Assembly: GCA_016235125.1 (NCBI GenBank)
Contig: JACRLZ010000004.1
Span: 62,001-126,000, forward strand
Direction of reading: 5' to 3'
Length of the DNA stretch: 64,000 nt
From: Sphingobacteriales bacterium
GTDB taxonomy: Bacteria > Bacteroidota > Bacteroidia > Chitinophagales > Chitinophagaceae
Position numbers and translations under genes: made by a program. This document shows, in pieces, positions 32,151 through 40,954 of the stretch (position 1 is its first letter; every line of letters begins with the position of its first letter). The notes under the pieces are model-generated. The model did no database searches. It worked only from the letters and a program-made list of their open reading frames with translations, and was not told where the DNA came from.

Positions 32151-33984
32151 ACCACTTCAACTCGAGTTTGTTATTCTTTCTTTCCACATCCGCCATTCGC
32201 TGTGAGGGGTCTATTTCCACCACGTTGAAATCCGTCAGTTTGCGGTTTGTTTCTATTGTATAGATACTGTGTGTCCATTTCCATGGATCATATGTTTTGC
32301 GTGGGGTAGTTGAATCTTCCACGGGTTTTTCACCATACATAAGGTTCATGGGTACATAATGCATTTCTTTTGATCCGTCTTTAAAGGTGATTTGCAGATC
32401 AACAGGCATTGGTATAAGTCCTGTACGGCTTATTCTTACTTTGGTTTTGCCGGCTTCTTCCCATAAGCTATCAATGACATAATCAATTGTTTTAGTTGAA
32501 TTGATCCAGTATTCCTTGTACCAGTCCAGTTTCATACCGCTTACTTTTTCGGCAATACGAATGAAATCCGCCGCATTGGGATGTTTGAATCTCCATTGCC
32601 TGTAATATTCCAGGAGAATTTTATCTCTTACCTGTGCGCCAACGATATATCCCAGTTGTTCCAGAAATACTGTGCCTTTGGAATACGATGCAATGGAATA
32701 GGCAAAATTAGTATTGTAATGATCTGCATGGGTATTCATCGGCTCTTCTTTTCCTGATTTTACCAAACTAAAATACCCATTGTATTCACCGGTATAGGGA
32801 AATGCTTTACTGTTGTTCTGGTATGCATCCACCCTTTCTTCTGCATATTGAGTGAAGCCTTCATCCATCCATGAATAAAGGGATTCATTGGTACCAAGCA
32901 TGCCATAATACCAGCTGTGCATCCACTCATGCAGGGCTGCACCGGGACCAATACAAAGAGTTGCCATCGGATATTCCATACCTCCATCTCCACCATGAAT
33001 AAAAGAGAATTGTTTATATGGATAAGCGCCGAAAGTTTTTTCAATATAGGGTAAAGCATTTTCAGCCATATCCAGCAAATCTTCCCATGATTTTGCACTG
33101 GCATTGGTTGGCTTGTATAAAACATGAATGGTAAGGCTGTCTTTGAGTTTTCGTTTTACATGAATATATTCCGGATCGGCAGCCCACATAAAGTCATGCA
33201 CATTAGGCGCAATGAATCGCCAGGTAAGTTTGTCGCCTGCTGGTTGAATAACCTTTACCCCGGTATCCTCGTAGCCATATCCAATTTTGTTTGGATTTTG
33301 AAGGTATCCTGTGCCGCCAAGTATGTATTTTTTATCAATAGATATAGTCACATCAAAATCACCCCACACACCATAAAATTCCCGGCCCACATATGGAGTC
33401 GGATGCCAGCCATCGTAATCATATTCACACATTTTCGGGTACCATTGGCTCATGGAATAACGAACCTTGCTGGCAGGATTATCTCTTCCGCTTCGGCGAA
33501 CCTGAAGCGGAACCTGTGCTTCAAAATCCATGTCGAAAACCACTTTGGCTTTGGGCAAAATCGGTTTCGACAGTTTTACTTCAAGAATTGTTTCATCTGT
33601 TTTAAAACTCTGGGGTACTCCATTCATTTTAAGTGAAAGAATCTTCTGATACCCGATTTCATCCGGTTTCAGATTCTGTATCCTGTCTCTCACTCTTGAA
33701 TCCCAATCTTGCCCCCTGCCAACCTGTATGGTTCCCTGCCTCCTGCTTCTTACATCCATCATGCTTCCTGGCTGGAAGGCATTAAAATAGAGATGATAAA
33801 ATATTCTTGTCAGCGTATCCGGGGAGTTATTCCAATATTCAAGTCTTTGTTTTCCCGTAAAACGATTAGTTAGCACATTCATGTCAATATTCATCGTATA
33901 CTTTACCCTTTGTTGCCATCTGTCAGACTGGGCTAAAGACACTAGCGGAGAAAGGAAAATCAATAAAAAAATAATTCTTTTCAT
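32149..33984 (-). CDS. Secreted M1-family metallopeptidase
   Basis: 611 residues with a signal peptide (cleavage near SLAQ, residue 19). The gluzincin site is HEWMH (His352, Glu353, His356) with the third ligand Glu375 in WMDEGFTQYAE, exactly 18 residues on. It is preceded by GGMEYP (about 334-339), the equivalent of the GAMEN exopeptidase motif. An N-terminal beta domain and a C-terminal domain complete the M1 layout. Likely a periplasmic or secreted zinc aminopeptidase. Its stop lies in the T-tract of the opposing terminator. Confidence 0.92.
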   Translation of the reverse strand: MKRIIFLLIFLSPLVSLAQSDRWQQRVKYTMNIDMNVLTNRFTGKQRLEYWNNSPDTLTRIFYHLYFNAFQPGSMMDVRSRRQGTIQVGRGQDWDSRVRDRIQNLKPDEIGYQKILSLKMNGVPQSFKTDETILEVKLSKPILPKAKVVFDMDFEAQVPLQVRRSGRDNPASKVRYSMSQWYPKMCEYDYDGWHPTPYVGREFYGVWGDFDVTISIDKKYILGGTGYLQNPNKIGYGYEDTGVKVIQPAGDKLTWRFIAPNVHDFMWAADPEYIHVKRKLKDSLTIHVLYKPTNASAKSWEDLLDMAENALPYIEKTFGAYPYKQFSFIHGGDGGMEYPMATLCIGPGAALHEWMHSWYYGMLGTNESLYSWMDEGFTQYAEERVDAYQNNSKAFPYTGEYNGYFSLVKSGKEEPMNTHADHYNTNFAYSIASYSKGTVFLEQLGYIVGAQVRDKILLEYYRQWRFKHPNAADFIRIAEKVSGMKLDWYKEYWINSTKTIDYVIDSLWEEAGKTKVRISRTGLIPMPVDLQITFKDGSKEMHYVPMNLMYGEKPVEDSTTPRKTYDPWKWTHSIYTIETNRKLTDFNVVEIDPSQRMADVERKNNKLELKW

Positions 33985-34040
33985 TAAAATAAATTTTGTT
34001 TCGATGGTTATCTGGAGGTAAATTTCGGGAAACGAATGTT

Positions 34041-34724
34041 ATGATAAAAAGAAAGTTGATCGATGGTTATCCTTTTGTTTCTTATTCGAAAGAAACTTTT
34101 CCTGAAAACGAAATGCTGCAACGCAGCAGGTCATTCTGCAACTGGATGGATAACCGGAGAACGGTAAGAGATTTTTCAGACAACCCTGTTTCAAAAGAAG
34201 TGATTGAAAATATAATTCTTACCGCTTCCACTGCTCCCAGCGGGGCACACAAACAACCGTGGACGTTTTGCGTGGTCAGCGATCCGGCAATTAAAAAACA
34301 AATACGAATGGAAGCTGAAAAGGAAGAATATGAAAGTTATAATGGTCGTATGCCCGATGAATGGCTGAAAGATTTAAAACCTTTACAAACCGACTGGCGA
34401 AAAGAGTTTCTGGAAATTGCCCCTTTCCTGATTATTGTTTTTAAAAGAAGTTATGAACTGGAAGATGCAGGACATAAACATCAAAATTATTATGTTACTG
34501 AAAGTTGTGGCATCGCCTGTGGCTTTTTATTGGCAGCCATACATCATGCAGGCTTGGTAGCATTAACGCATACACCTTCTCCTATGAATTTTTTAAGTAA
34601 AGTGCTGAACCGACCTGAAAATGAAAAACCTTTTCTGCTGATTCCGATAGGATATACTGCTGAGGAATGTTGGGTACCTGATCTTCAAAGAAAACCGTTG
34701 GAAAAAATTGTAGCCTGGTATTAA
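34041..34724 (+). CDS. Nitroreductase-family flavoprotein (IYD-like)
   Basis: 227 residues from ATG 34041. FMN-binding features of the nitroreductase fold are present: RRTVRDFSDNPVSKEVIENI, TAPSGAHKQPWTFCVV, the insert with YVTESCGIACGFLLAAIHHAG, and a C-terminal LLIPIGYTAEECWVP. The overall pattern, including the PSGAHKQPW loop, is closest to iodotyrosine-deiodinase-like members. Substrate is unknown. It ends in a TTAA shared with the stop of the convergent rsmI gene. Confidence 0.87.
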   Translation: MIKRKLIDGYPFVSYSKETFPENEMLQRSRSFCNWMDNRRTVRDFSDNPVSKEVIENIILTASTAPSGAHKQPWTFCVVSDPAIKKQIRMEAEKEEYESYNGRMPDEWLKDLKPLQTDWRKEFLEIAPFLIIVFKRSYELEDAGHKHQNYYVTESCGIACGFLLAAIHHAGLVALTHTPSPMNFLSKVLNRPENEKPFLLIPIGYTAEECWVPDLQRKPLEKIVAWY

Positions 34725-35386
34725 TCTTTACCGGCAATCACTATGACAATCTCACCTTTTACCGCCTTTTCTTTAAAGTAATCAGCTACTTCCCGTAGTG
34801 TGCCCCGTTTATTTTCCTCGAATAGTTTTGTCAGTTCACGACTTACACTGCAAAGCCGGTCTTCACCAAAATAAATGATAAACTCCTCTAAGGTTTTAAA
34901 TAACCGTAACGGAGATTCATAAAAGATCATTGTTCTTTCCTCATTTGCCAATTGCTTCAGCAATGTTTGCCTTCCTTTTTTTTGCGGAAGAAATCCTTCA
35001 AAGCAAAAACGATTGGATGGAATACCGCTGTTTATTAATGCCGGGACAAAAGCCGTGGCTCCGGGCAGACATTCTACTCTTATGTCCACTTTAATACATT
35101 CTCTTACCAATAAAAAAGCGGGATCGGAAATACCGGGAGTGCCGGCATCTGTGACCACAGCCATTTTTTTCCCTTCCAGCAACTGGCTGATCAAATGTTT
35201 TAATACCTGGTGTTCATTATGCTGATGGTAAGGAGTAAGCGGTTTACTGATATTGTAATGATTGAGTAAGTGAGAAGTGGTCCTTGTGTCCTCTGCCAAT
35301 ATCACATCAACTTCCTTCAACACTTCAATTGCCCGGAGGGTGATGTCTTTGAGATTGCCGATAGGTGTGGGAACAAGGTATAACAT
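34721..35386 (-). CDS. rsmI: 16S rRNA (cytidine1402-2'-O)-methyltransferase
   Basis: 221 residues from the ATG at 35384-35386 (MLYLVPTPIGNLKDITLRAI). It is a tetrapyrrole-methylase-fold SAM enzyme modifying C1402 of 16S rRNA. Seen: LAEDTRTTSHLLNHY, VVTDAGTPGISDPAF, LPGATAFVPALINSG, FEGFLPQKKGRQ and REL TKLFEE-type region near 185. The upstream extension of the frame is repeat DNA and is excluded. The gap to purS is filled by an inverted heptad repeat. Confidence 0.94.
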   Translation of the reverse strand: MLYLVPTPIGNLKDITLRAIEVLKEVDVILAEDTRTTSHLLNHYNISKPLTPYHQHNEHQVLKHLISQLLEGKKMAVVTDAGTPGISDPAFLLVRECIKVDIRVECLPGATAFVPALINSGIPSNRFCFEGFLPQKKGRQTLLKQLANEERTMIFYESPLRLFKTLEEFIIYFGEDRLCSVSRELTKLFEENKRGTLREVADYFKEKAVKGEIVIVIAGKD

Positions 35387-35455
35387 AGCTGCGAGTTTTG
35401 AGCTGTGAGCTTCGAGCCAGTTGCTCACAGCTCGCAGCTAATAGCTCATAGCTTT
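35387..35455. repeat. Inverted heptad repeat, AGCTnnG type
   Basis: Left arm: four units of exact 7-bp period (35387-35414), consensus AGCTGnG. Right arm: GCTCACA-like units (35423-35455), the reverse complement. The repeat fills the whole space between the rsmI start and the purS stop. Confidence 0.82.
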
Positions 35456-35699
35456 AATTCACTGATATTTCAAAATACTCCATGACAGGATTACTCAATA
35501 ATTTTTTGCTGGCTTCTTCAGCAATTGCTTTTGCTTTATCTGCAGAATCTGCATTCACCTGCAATGTGATATTCTTGCCTATTCTTACATCCTCTACCCC
35601 TTCTAATCCCAGGCTCTCTAGTCCTCCCATCACTGCTTTTCCCTGCGGGTCAAGTAATTCTTTCAGCGGCATCACTTTTATCTGAACTGTATATGTCAT
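35454..35699 (-). CDS. purS: Phosphoribosylformylglycinamidine synthase subunit PurS
   Basis: 81 residues, the usual PurS size. Matches: YTVQIKVMPLKELLDPQGKA, VRIGKNITLQV and AEEASKKLLSNPVMEYFEIS. PurS bridges PurL and PurQ to form FGAM in purine synthesis. The purL and purQ genes are not in this window. Its ATG overlaps the stop of the upstream pssA-like gene (ATGA), so these two are coupled. Confidence 0.92.
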   Translation of the reverse strand: MTYTVQIKVMPLKELLDPQGKAVMGGLESLGLEGVEDVRIGKNITLQVNADSADKAKAIAEEASKKLLSNPVMEYFEISVN

Positions 35700-36460
35700 G
35701 TAGTTTTATTTTTGAAAAGCAAAGATAAAAAAACGTAAGCTAGCACCATTGCCGGAACTGCCATCCATTTTAAAATAAACAGGCAGGTTACAGAAACAAT
35801 TATTAAAATGTATTTAGGCAAATTACTCTTTATACTGAAATCCTTAAATTTCAGCGCCATTAAAGGAATAGTTGAAACCATCAGGAATGAAAGCAAAAAA
35901 GTAAGGCCATACAAAAACCATTTATTCAATAACAGGTCAATTACCCACTGTTCATTTACATTCCAGTAAATCAATGGAAGAGAAGCAACAAATAATCCGA
36001 CTGCAGGCACAGGTAATCCTTTAAAAGAAAATGACTGGCTATTATCAAGATTGAATCTTGCCAATCGCCACGCAGCAGCACATGGCAATAGCACAAATGG
36101 AACAAGCCAAAGGAATGAAACATCAAGACCATTTTCTTCCTGCGCATAGCTAAGCCTCAGAAACTGATAAATAATCAGCCCTGGAGCTACCCCGAAACTG
36201 ACCAGGTCAGCCAATGAATCCAATTGTTTTCCCATGGCAGACTCACTGCGAAACAATCTTGCTACAAATCCGTCCAGAAAATCAACTACTGCAGCCAGCC
36301 CAATGAAAAGTGAAGCCATCCAGATTCTTTCAGGAATATCAATCAACTGTGTGCCTCCGGCATCAACTGTGATCAAAATCCCATTTTGTAAAATAAAGAT
36401 TATGGCAAGACAGCCGAATACGAGATTCAAAAGAGTAAACAGATTCGGAACATTCTTCAT
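35696..36460 (-). CDS. pssA: CDP-diacylglycerol-serine O-phosphatidyltransferase
   Basis: 254 residues with about seven membrane spans. The CDP-alcohol phosphatidyltransferase signature DGx2ARx8Gx3Dx3D is present as DGFVARLFRSESAMGKQLDSLAD. N-terminal IPNLFTLLNLVFGCLAIIF and the following pattern match the PssA type rather than PgsA. It makes phosphatidylserine, the precursor of phosphatidylethanolamine, in the inner membrane. Coupled to purS by ATGA and 16 bases downstream of the M24 peptidase gene. Confidence 0.9.
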   Translation of the reverse strand: MKNVPNLFTLLNLVFGCLAIIFILQNGILITVDAGGTQLIDIPERIWMASLFIGLAAVVDFLDGFVARLFRSESAMGKQLDSLADLVSFGVAPGLIIYQFLRLSYAQEENGLDVSFLWLVPFVLLPCAAAWRLARFNLDNSQSFSFKGLPVPAVGLFVASLPLIYWNVNEQWVIDLLLNKWFLYGLTFLLSFLMVSTIPLMALKFKDFSIKSNLPKYILIIVSVTCLFILKWMAVPAMVLAYVFLSLLFKNKTT

Positions 36461-36476
36461 GCCGGAAAGATAAATT

Positions 36477-37766
36477 TTATTTCTTCATCAGCGCTTCAAT
36501 CTCTTCCACCGTAATGGGGATATTCTTCATCAGATCTTTATGACCACTCTTTGTGATCCAGAGATTATTTTCAATCCTTACTCCCATTTTTTCTTCTTCA
36601 ATATAAATTCCCGGTTCTACGGTGAAAACCATGCCCGGTTTTATAGGCTCAGTTCGGGTACCCAGGTCATGCACATCTATCCCCAAATGATGGGAAATGC
36701 CATGATATAAATATTTCCGGTAAGCCCTGTTTTCAGGATCCTCATTTTTCACTTCTGATTTTCTGAGCAATCCTATTTTTAAAAACTTCTGAGTAGCTTC
36801 TTCCCCAACTTTATCTGTGTATTCTATAATAGTGATGCCCGGTCTCAATAAACTCTTTGCGTAGTTATGAAGATGCAGGCATGCGTTATAAACAGTCTTT
36901 TGCCTGCGGCCAAATTTTCCACTTACCGGAACTGTTCGGGTAAGATCGGCACAATAACCTCCATATTCAGCGCCAAAATCCATCAATATTAATTCCCCAT
37001 CCTTACATTCAGCATTATTACTTACATAATGCAATGTTCTTGCCCTGTCACCACTTGCCAATATGCTTCCATAGGCTGGTCCGGTTGCCCTTTGTGATAA
37101 AAATGAATGAAATATTTCTGCTTCAATTTCATATTCCATTACACCCGGCTTGATAAACTTCAGCAACCTGCGGAATGTATTATCTGTAATATCAATTGCT
37201 TTTTGTAATACCTCAACTTCCAAAGCAGTTTTAATTGCCCTCAGCTCTTTCATAATTTTTGCTGCCCGCAAATAATTATGAAGAGGGTAACGGCTTCTCA
37301 TTTCGTCAATGAAGCGATAATCTCTTGTTCTTACCAGGCTGGCCTTACGGTCATTTTCATTGCTGTCGAGATAAATATTATCTGCTAAATGAATCCACGG
37401 CTGAAGCAATGCATCCAGGCTATCAAGCCATACAATTGTTTTAATACCGCTTATAGCCTGTGCCTCGTTTACCCTCAATCTTTTGCCATCCCATTTTTCT
37501 TTTAACTCATTAGGTCTGACTAAAACCAGAACCTCTCTGTATTTCGGATCGGGGTTATCCGGAAATAAAATCACCATGCTGTCTTCCTGCTCAATACCGC
37601 TGAGCCAGAATACCTCACTATTCTGTTTGAAATGATATAACGCATCTCCATTCACCGGCACTTCATCATTACTCACAAAAATAGCGATCGAGTTATTTGT
37701 CATCCGGCTGATGAAACGTTCCCGGTTTTTTACAAAAATTTCAGGATTGAGGGCTTCGTACTTCAT
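36477..37766 (-). CDS. M24-family aminopeptidase P (Xaa-Pro aminopeptidase)
   Basis: 429 residues. An N-terminal AMP_N domain (ALYHFKQNSEVFWLSGIEQE) precedes the pita-bread catalytic domain. Metal ligands are seen in LMDFGAEYGGYCADLTRTVP (two Asp), YHGISHHLGIDVHDLG (His), FTVEPGIYIE (Glu) and GVRIENNLWIT (Glu). It should cleave N-terminal residues before proline using a dinuclear Mn/Co centre. No signal peptide, so cytoplasmic. Confidence 0.92.
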   Translation of the reverse strand: MKYEALNPEIFVKNRERFISRMTNNSIAIFVSNDEVPVNGDALYHFKQNSEVFWLSGIEQEDSMVILFPDNPDPKYREVLVLVRPNELKEKWDGKRLRVNEAQAISGIKTIVWLDSLDALLQPWIHLADNIYLDSNENDRKASLVRTRDYRFIDEMRSRYPLHNYLRAAKIMKELRAIKTALEVEVLQKAIDITDNTFRRLLKFIKPGVMEYEIEAEIFHSFLSQRATGPAYGSILASGDRARTLHYVSNNAECKDGELILMDFGAEYGGYCADLTRTVPVSGKFGRRQKTVYNACLHLHNYAKSLLRPGITIIEYTDKVGEEATQKFLKIGLLRKSEVKNEDPENRAYRKYLYHGISHHLGIDVHDLGTRTEPIKPGMVFTVEPGIYIEEEKMGVRIENNLWITKSGHKDLMKNIPITVEEIEALMKK

Positions 37767-37899
37767 ATGATAAATTTGAATGATAAAGATAGGTATGAAA
37801 AAGCAGGGCAGCAGCCATCAATCATAAAATCCCCATGCAATTCATGCGGGTACTTAGAATGATTGTCCTGATTTTTTTAATGTGTCCTCCTAACACTTG

Positions 37900-37932
37900 T
37901 TTGTAGAGATATTTATTTGTGCCTTACCTTTG
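37900..37932 (+). promoter_or_regulatory. pckA promoter
   Basis: TTTG (37900-37903) and TACCTTTG (37925-37932), 21 bases apart, precede pckA. The predicted transcript start leaves a leader of about 20 bases before ATG 37959. Confidence 0.72.
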
Positions 37933-37958
37933 CGGCTTCAACAAATAAGATTGCTTCT

Positions 37959-39563
37959 ATGTCAGTGCCTGTTATGACTTTTCCAATTAAAAATCTCCTC
38001 AATATTGGCTTACAAAATACCGAAAACATTCATTATCAGTTATCTCCGGATGAATTGGTGCAGGATACCCTTAGAATTGGTGAAGGAGTTTTAAACGATA
38101 CCGGCGCCCTGGTTATCCGCACCGGAGAGTTTACGGGACGTTCTCCAAAGGATAAGTTTACTGTAAAAGATGAGACCACTGCAGATATTGTTCATTGGAA
38201 TGATTTCAACATTCCCATTGAACCCAAATATTATGACATTATTTATAAAAAAGTATTGGACTATCTCGATCAGCTGCCTGAAATATGGATAAGAGATTGC
38301 TATGCTTGTGCCGATCCCCGCTATCGTTTAAATATCCGTGTGGTCAATGAAAAACCATGGAGCAATCTGTTTGCCTACAACATGTTTCTCCGGCCAAAAG
38401 AAGAAGAACTGGAAAACTTCAAAGCCGACTGGCATGTGATTGCAGTTCCGGGTTTGAAACTTGACCCAAAAGAATGTGGTACAAGACAGCATAATGTATC
38501 ATTGGTTTCCTTCAAACACAAAATGATTTTGGTAGCCGGCAGTGGATACACCGGTGAAATGAAGAAAGGCATCTTCACTATTCTCAATTACATTTTACCG
38601 CATGAAAAAAATGTTTTGAGTATGCATTGCAGCGCTAATATGGGTGATGATGGAGATACTGCAATTTTCTTTGGATTAAGCGGCACCGGTAAGACAACTC
38701 TCAGTGCCGACCCGAACAGGAAACTAATCGGCGATGATGAGCATGCATGGACCTCTGACAATATTTTCAACTTCGAAGGGGGCTGTTATGCTAAAACGAT
38801 AAATCTTACTGAAGAAAAAGAGCCGGAAATATTTCATGCTATCCGCCCGGGAGCAATCGTTGAAAACACCACTTTCTTCCCCGGCACCAACAAAATAAAT
38901 TTTGATGACGCATCAGTAACAGAAAATACGAGGGTATCATATCCCTTACACTTCATCAGCAATGCGCTGGAACCATCCATCGGCCATTTGCCAAAAAATA
39001 TTTTCTTCCTTACCTGTGATGCATTTGGTGTATTGCCTCCCATATCGAAGCTTTCTCCGGGGCAGGCGATGTACCAGTTTATTTCAGGATATACCGCTAA
39101 AGTAGCGGGAACGGAAGCCGGGGTCACCGAACCAAAATCAACCTTCAGTGCTTGTTTCGGCGCACCGTTTCTTCCATTGCATCCTGGAAAATATGCTCAG
39201 ATGCTGGGAGAAAAAATGCAGAAACATAATGTAAATGTTTGGATGGTGAACACCGGATGGACAGGTGGCCCCTATGGAGTCGGTAGCCGTATGAAATTAA
39301 AGTTCACCCGTGCAATGATCACTGCAGCGCTGGAAGGGAAACTGAACTCTGTTCAGTTTGATACTGATCCTATATTCGGGGTTTCTATTCCAAAAGAGTG
39401 CCCAAATGTTCCTGCCGAAGTATTGCATCCAAGAAATACATGGGCCGATAAAAATGCTTATGATGAAAAAGCAAAATACCTGGCCGGGCTGTTTGTAAAG
39501 AATTTTGAAAAATATGCTTCGGGAGTAACGGCAGAAGTATTGGCAGCTGCACCGAAAGCCTGA
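37959..39563 (+). CDS. pckA: Phosphoenolpyruvate carboxykinase (ATP)
   Basis: 534 residues from ATG 37959. Converts oxaloacetate and ATP to PEP and CO2 in gluconeogenesis. Motifs: RTGEFTGRSPKDKF, the kinase-1a P-loop GLSGTGKTTLSADP, IGDDEHAW, and MVNTGWTGGPYGVGSRMKLK. The in-frame extension to 37917 overlaps the -7 promoter box and is rejected. A strong terminator follows at 39583. Confidence 0.96.
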   Translation: MSVPVMTFPIKNLLNIGLQNTENIHYQLSPDELVQDTLRIGEGVLNDTGALVIRTGEFTGRSPKDKFTVKDETTADIVHWNDFNIPIEPKYYDIIYKKVLDYLDQLPEIWIRDCYACADPRYRLNIRVVNEKPWSNLFAYNMFLRPKEEELENFKADWHVIAVPGLKLDPKECGTRQHNVSLVSFKHKMILVAGSGYTGEMKKGIFTILNYILPHEKNVLSMHCSANMGDDGDTAIFFGLSGTGKTTLSADPNRKLIGDDEHAWTSDNIFNFEGGCYAKTINLTEEKEPEIFHAIRPGAIVENTTFFPGTNKINFDDASVTENTRVSYPLHFISNALEPSIGHLPKNIFFLTCDAFGVLPPISKLSPGQAMYQFISGYTAKVAGTEAGVTEPKSTFSACFGAPFLPLHPGKYAQMLGEKMQKHNVNVWMVNTGWTGGPYGVGSRMKLKFTRAMITAALEGKLNSVQFDTDPIFGVSIPKECPNVPAEVLHPRNTWADKNAYDEKAKYLAGLFVKNFEKYASGVTAEVLAAAPKA

Positions 39564-39582
39564 GTATTGAACAAACTTTTAT

Positions 39583-39617
39583 AAAACCTCCTTCTCCCAA
39601 CAGGAAGGAGGTTTTTA
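39583..39617 (+). terminator. pckA terminator
   Basis: Perfect 10-bp stem AACCTCCTTC/GAAGGAGGTT (39585-39594, 39604-39613), 9-base loop, then TTTATTTT. Confidence 0.9.
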
Positions 39618-39683
39618 TTTTATTTAACGGCAAAAGTTATAACAAGAATAATTTTTGCGATTACATTACGTTGCCTTTATACA

Positions 39684-40214
39684 ATGAAATGTATTTTATT
39701 AATCCTTCTTCTGATTCCTTCGGCTTTGTTTGCCCAATCAGCAGATGAAGAAATGCTCGAATGGAATGCTTCAAAAAAACTTACCTGGAACGACTATCAA
39801 AGCAAACCTGAACCCCAGAGTGATGCGGCTGCATCCACAACCACTTACCTGAAAATTGAATACAATATCAGCAGCAATAGTTTCGGTTATAAGATCAATT
39901 CCTGGTTTTCCAAAACAAGGTCATGGGGAAGGTATAAAACAGATTTTATCCTGCTTCATGAACAGGGGCATTTTGATATTGCTGAAATTTTTGCCCGCAA
40001 ACTGAATAAACGGATGAGTGAATACAAATTTAACTGGAACACATACAACAAGGATCTTAAAAGGATATATGATGACATCATGCATGAAAAAGAAGAAATG
40101 CAGGATGAATATGATAACGAAACCAACCACAGTATCAACAAAGAAAAACAGGAAGAATGGTTGAAGAAGATTGAAGAATTACTGGATGGGCTTAAAAAAT
40201 ATGCAGACTATTAA
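39684..40214 (+). CDS. DUF922-like secreted putative zinc protease
   Basis: 176 residues with a signal peptide (to FAQS, about residue 18). The conserved start LEWNASKKLTWNDYQSKPEP and the zinc-type motif LLHEQGHFDIAEIFARKLNK (HExxH) are typical of DUF922 proteins, predicted Zn-dependent proteases. The tail is strongly charged. It ends convergently with the deoxynucleoside kinase gene, sharing TTAA. Confidence 0.83.
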   Translation: MKCILLILLLIPSALFAQSADEEMLEWNASKKLTWNDYQSKPEPQSDAAASTTTYLKIEYNISSNSFGYKINSWFSKTRSWGRYKTDFILLHEQGHFDIAEIFARKLNKRMSEYKFNWNTYNKDLKRIYDDIMHEKEEMQDEYDNETNHSINKEKQEEWLKKIEELLDGLKKYADY

Positions 40215-40852
40215 AATAATCCGTACAACTCCGCATCCACTTTGCGGATGATCTCTCCGAAATGTTCTTCATTTTCAGGAAACCTGTTTTTATCAACATC
40301 AATTACCAGTAACTGGCCTTCTTTGTAGGTCTCGATCCACTTGTTGTAATACTCATTCAGTTTTTTAAGATAATCCAGGCGGATATTCTCTTCATACTCC
40401 CGACCCCGTTTTTGAATATTGCCCACCAGTGTGGGAACAGATGCATTCAGATAGATCAGCAGGTCCGGCGGTTTTACGAGAGTCTTTAATGTTTGAAAGA
40501 AATGATAGTAATTATCAAAATCCCTTTTGCTCATCAGGCCCATTTCATGCAGGTTGGGAGCAAAAATGTTGGCATCCTCATAAATGGTGCGGTCCTGAAT
40601 AACCGTTTCTGTTCCTTTCTGAATTTCTACCAGCTGGCGAAGACGGCTGTTCAAAAAATAAATCTGAAGGTTGAAACTCCAGCGGGGCATATCCTCATAA
40701 AAATCCATCAGGTAAGGATTGTGGTCAACATCCTCAAAATTGGGGATCCACTTATAATGCTTGGCCAGCATCTCAGTCAGTGTAGTTTTTCCTGCACCGA
40801 TATTACCGGCTACTGCGATATGTTTTGGTTTTAATTTTGTTGCTTTTGCCAT
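40211..40852 (-). CDS. Deoxynucleoside kinase (dGK/dAK family)
   Basis: 213 residues. The P-loop is AVAGNIGAGKTTLTEMLAKH, the substrate motif is IQDRTIYEDANIFAPNLHEMG (containing the DR(S/T) of this family), and a late LID-like region has RGREYEENI. It phosphorylates deoxynucleosides for dNTP salvage. Precise specificity (dA, dG or dC) cannot be read. An inverted heptad repeat fills the gap to trpS upstream. Confidence 0.9.
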   Translation of the reverse strand: MAKATKLKPKHIAVAGNIGAGKTTLTEMLAKHYKWIPNFEDVDHNPYLMDFYEDMPRWSFNLQIYFLNSRLRQLVEIQKGTETVIQDRTIYEDANIFAPNLHEMGLMSKRDFDNYYHFFQTLKTLVKPPDLLIYLNASVPTLVGNIQKRGREYEENIRLDYLKKLNEYYNKWIETYKEGQLLVIDVDKNRFPENEEHFGEIIRKVDAELYGLF

Positions 40853-40862
40853 AACTCAGGAA

Positions 40863-40954
40863 AATTCCAAATAACAAATTCCAAATCCCAATGCGGGAAG
40901 AGGTTCAAAGTAAAGTTCTTTTTTGGAATTTGGAATTTGTATTTTGAGATTTTT
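40863..40954. repeat. Inverted heptad repeat, AATTCCA type
   Basis: Left arm 40863-40890: four units, exact 7-bp period, consensus AATTCCA. Right arm 40920-40954: five units, consensus AATTTGG, the partial reverse complement. It occupies the space between trpS (stop) and the deoxynucleoside kinase (start). Confidence 0.82.

Noticed and set aside
32081..32263. 60-codon GTG-started ORF
   Set aside because: It reads through a strong terminator and into the antisense of the M1 peptidase gene.
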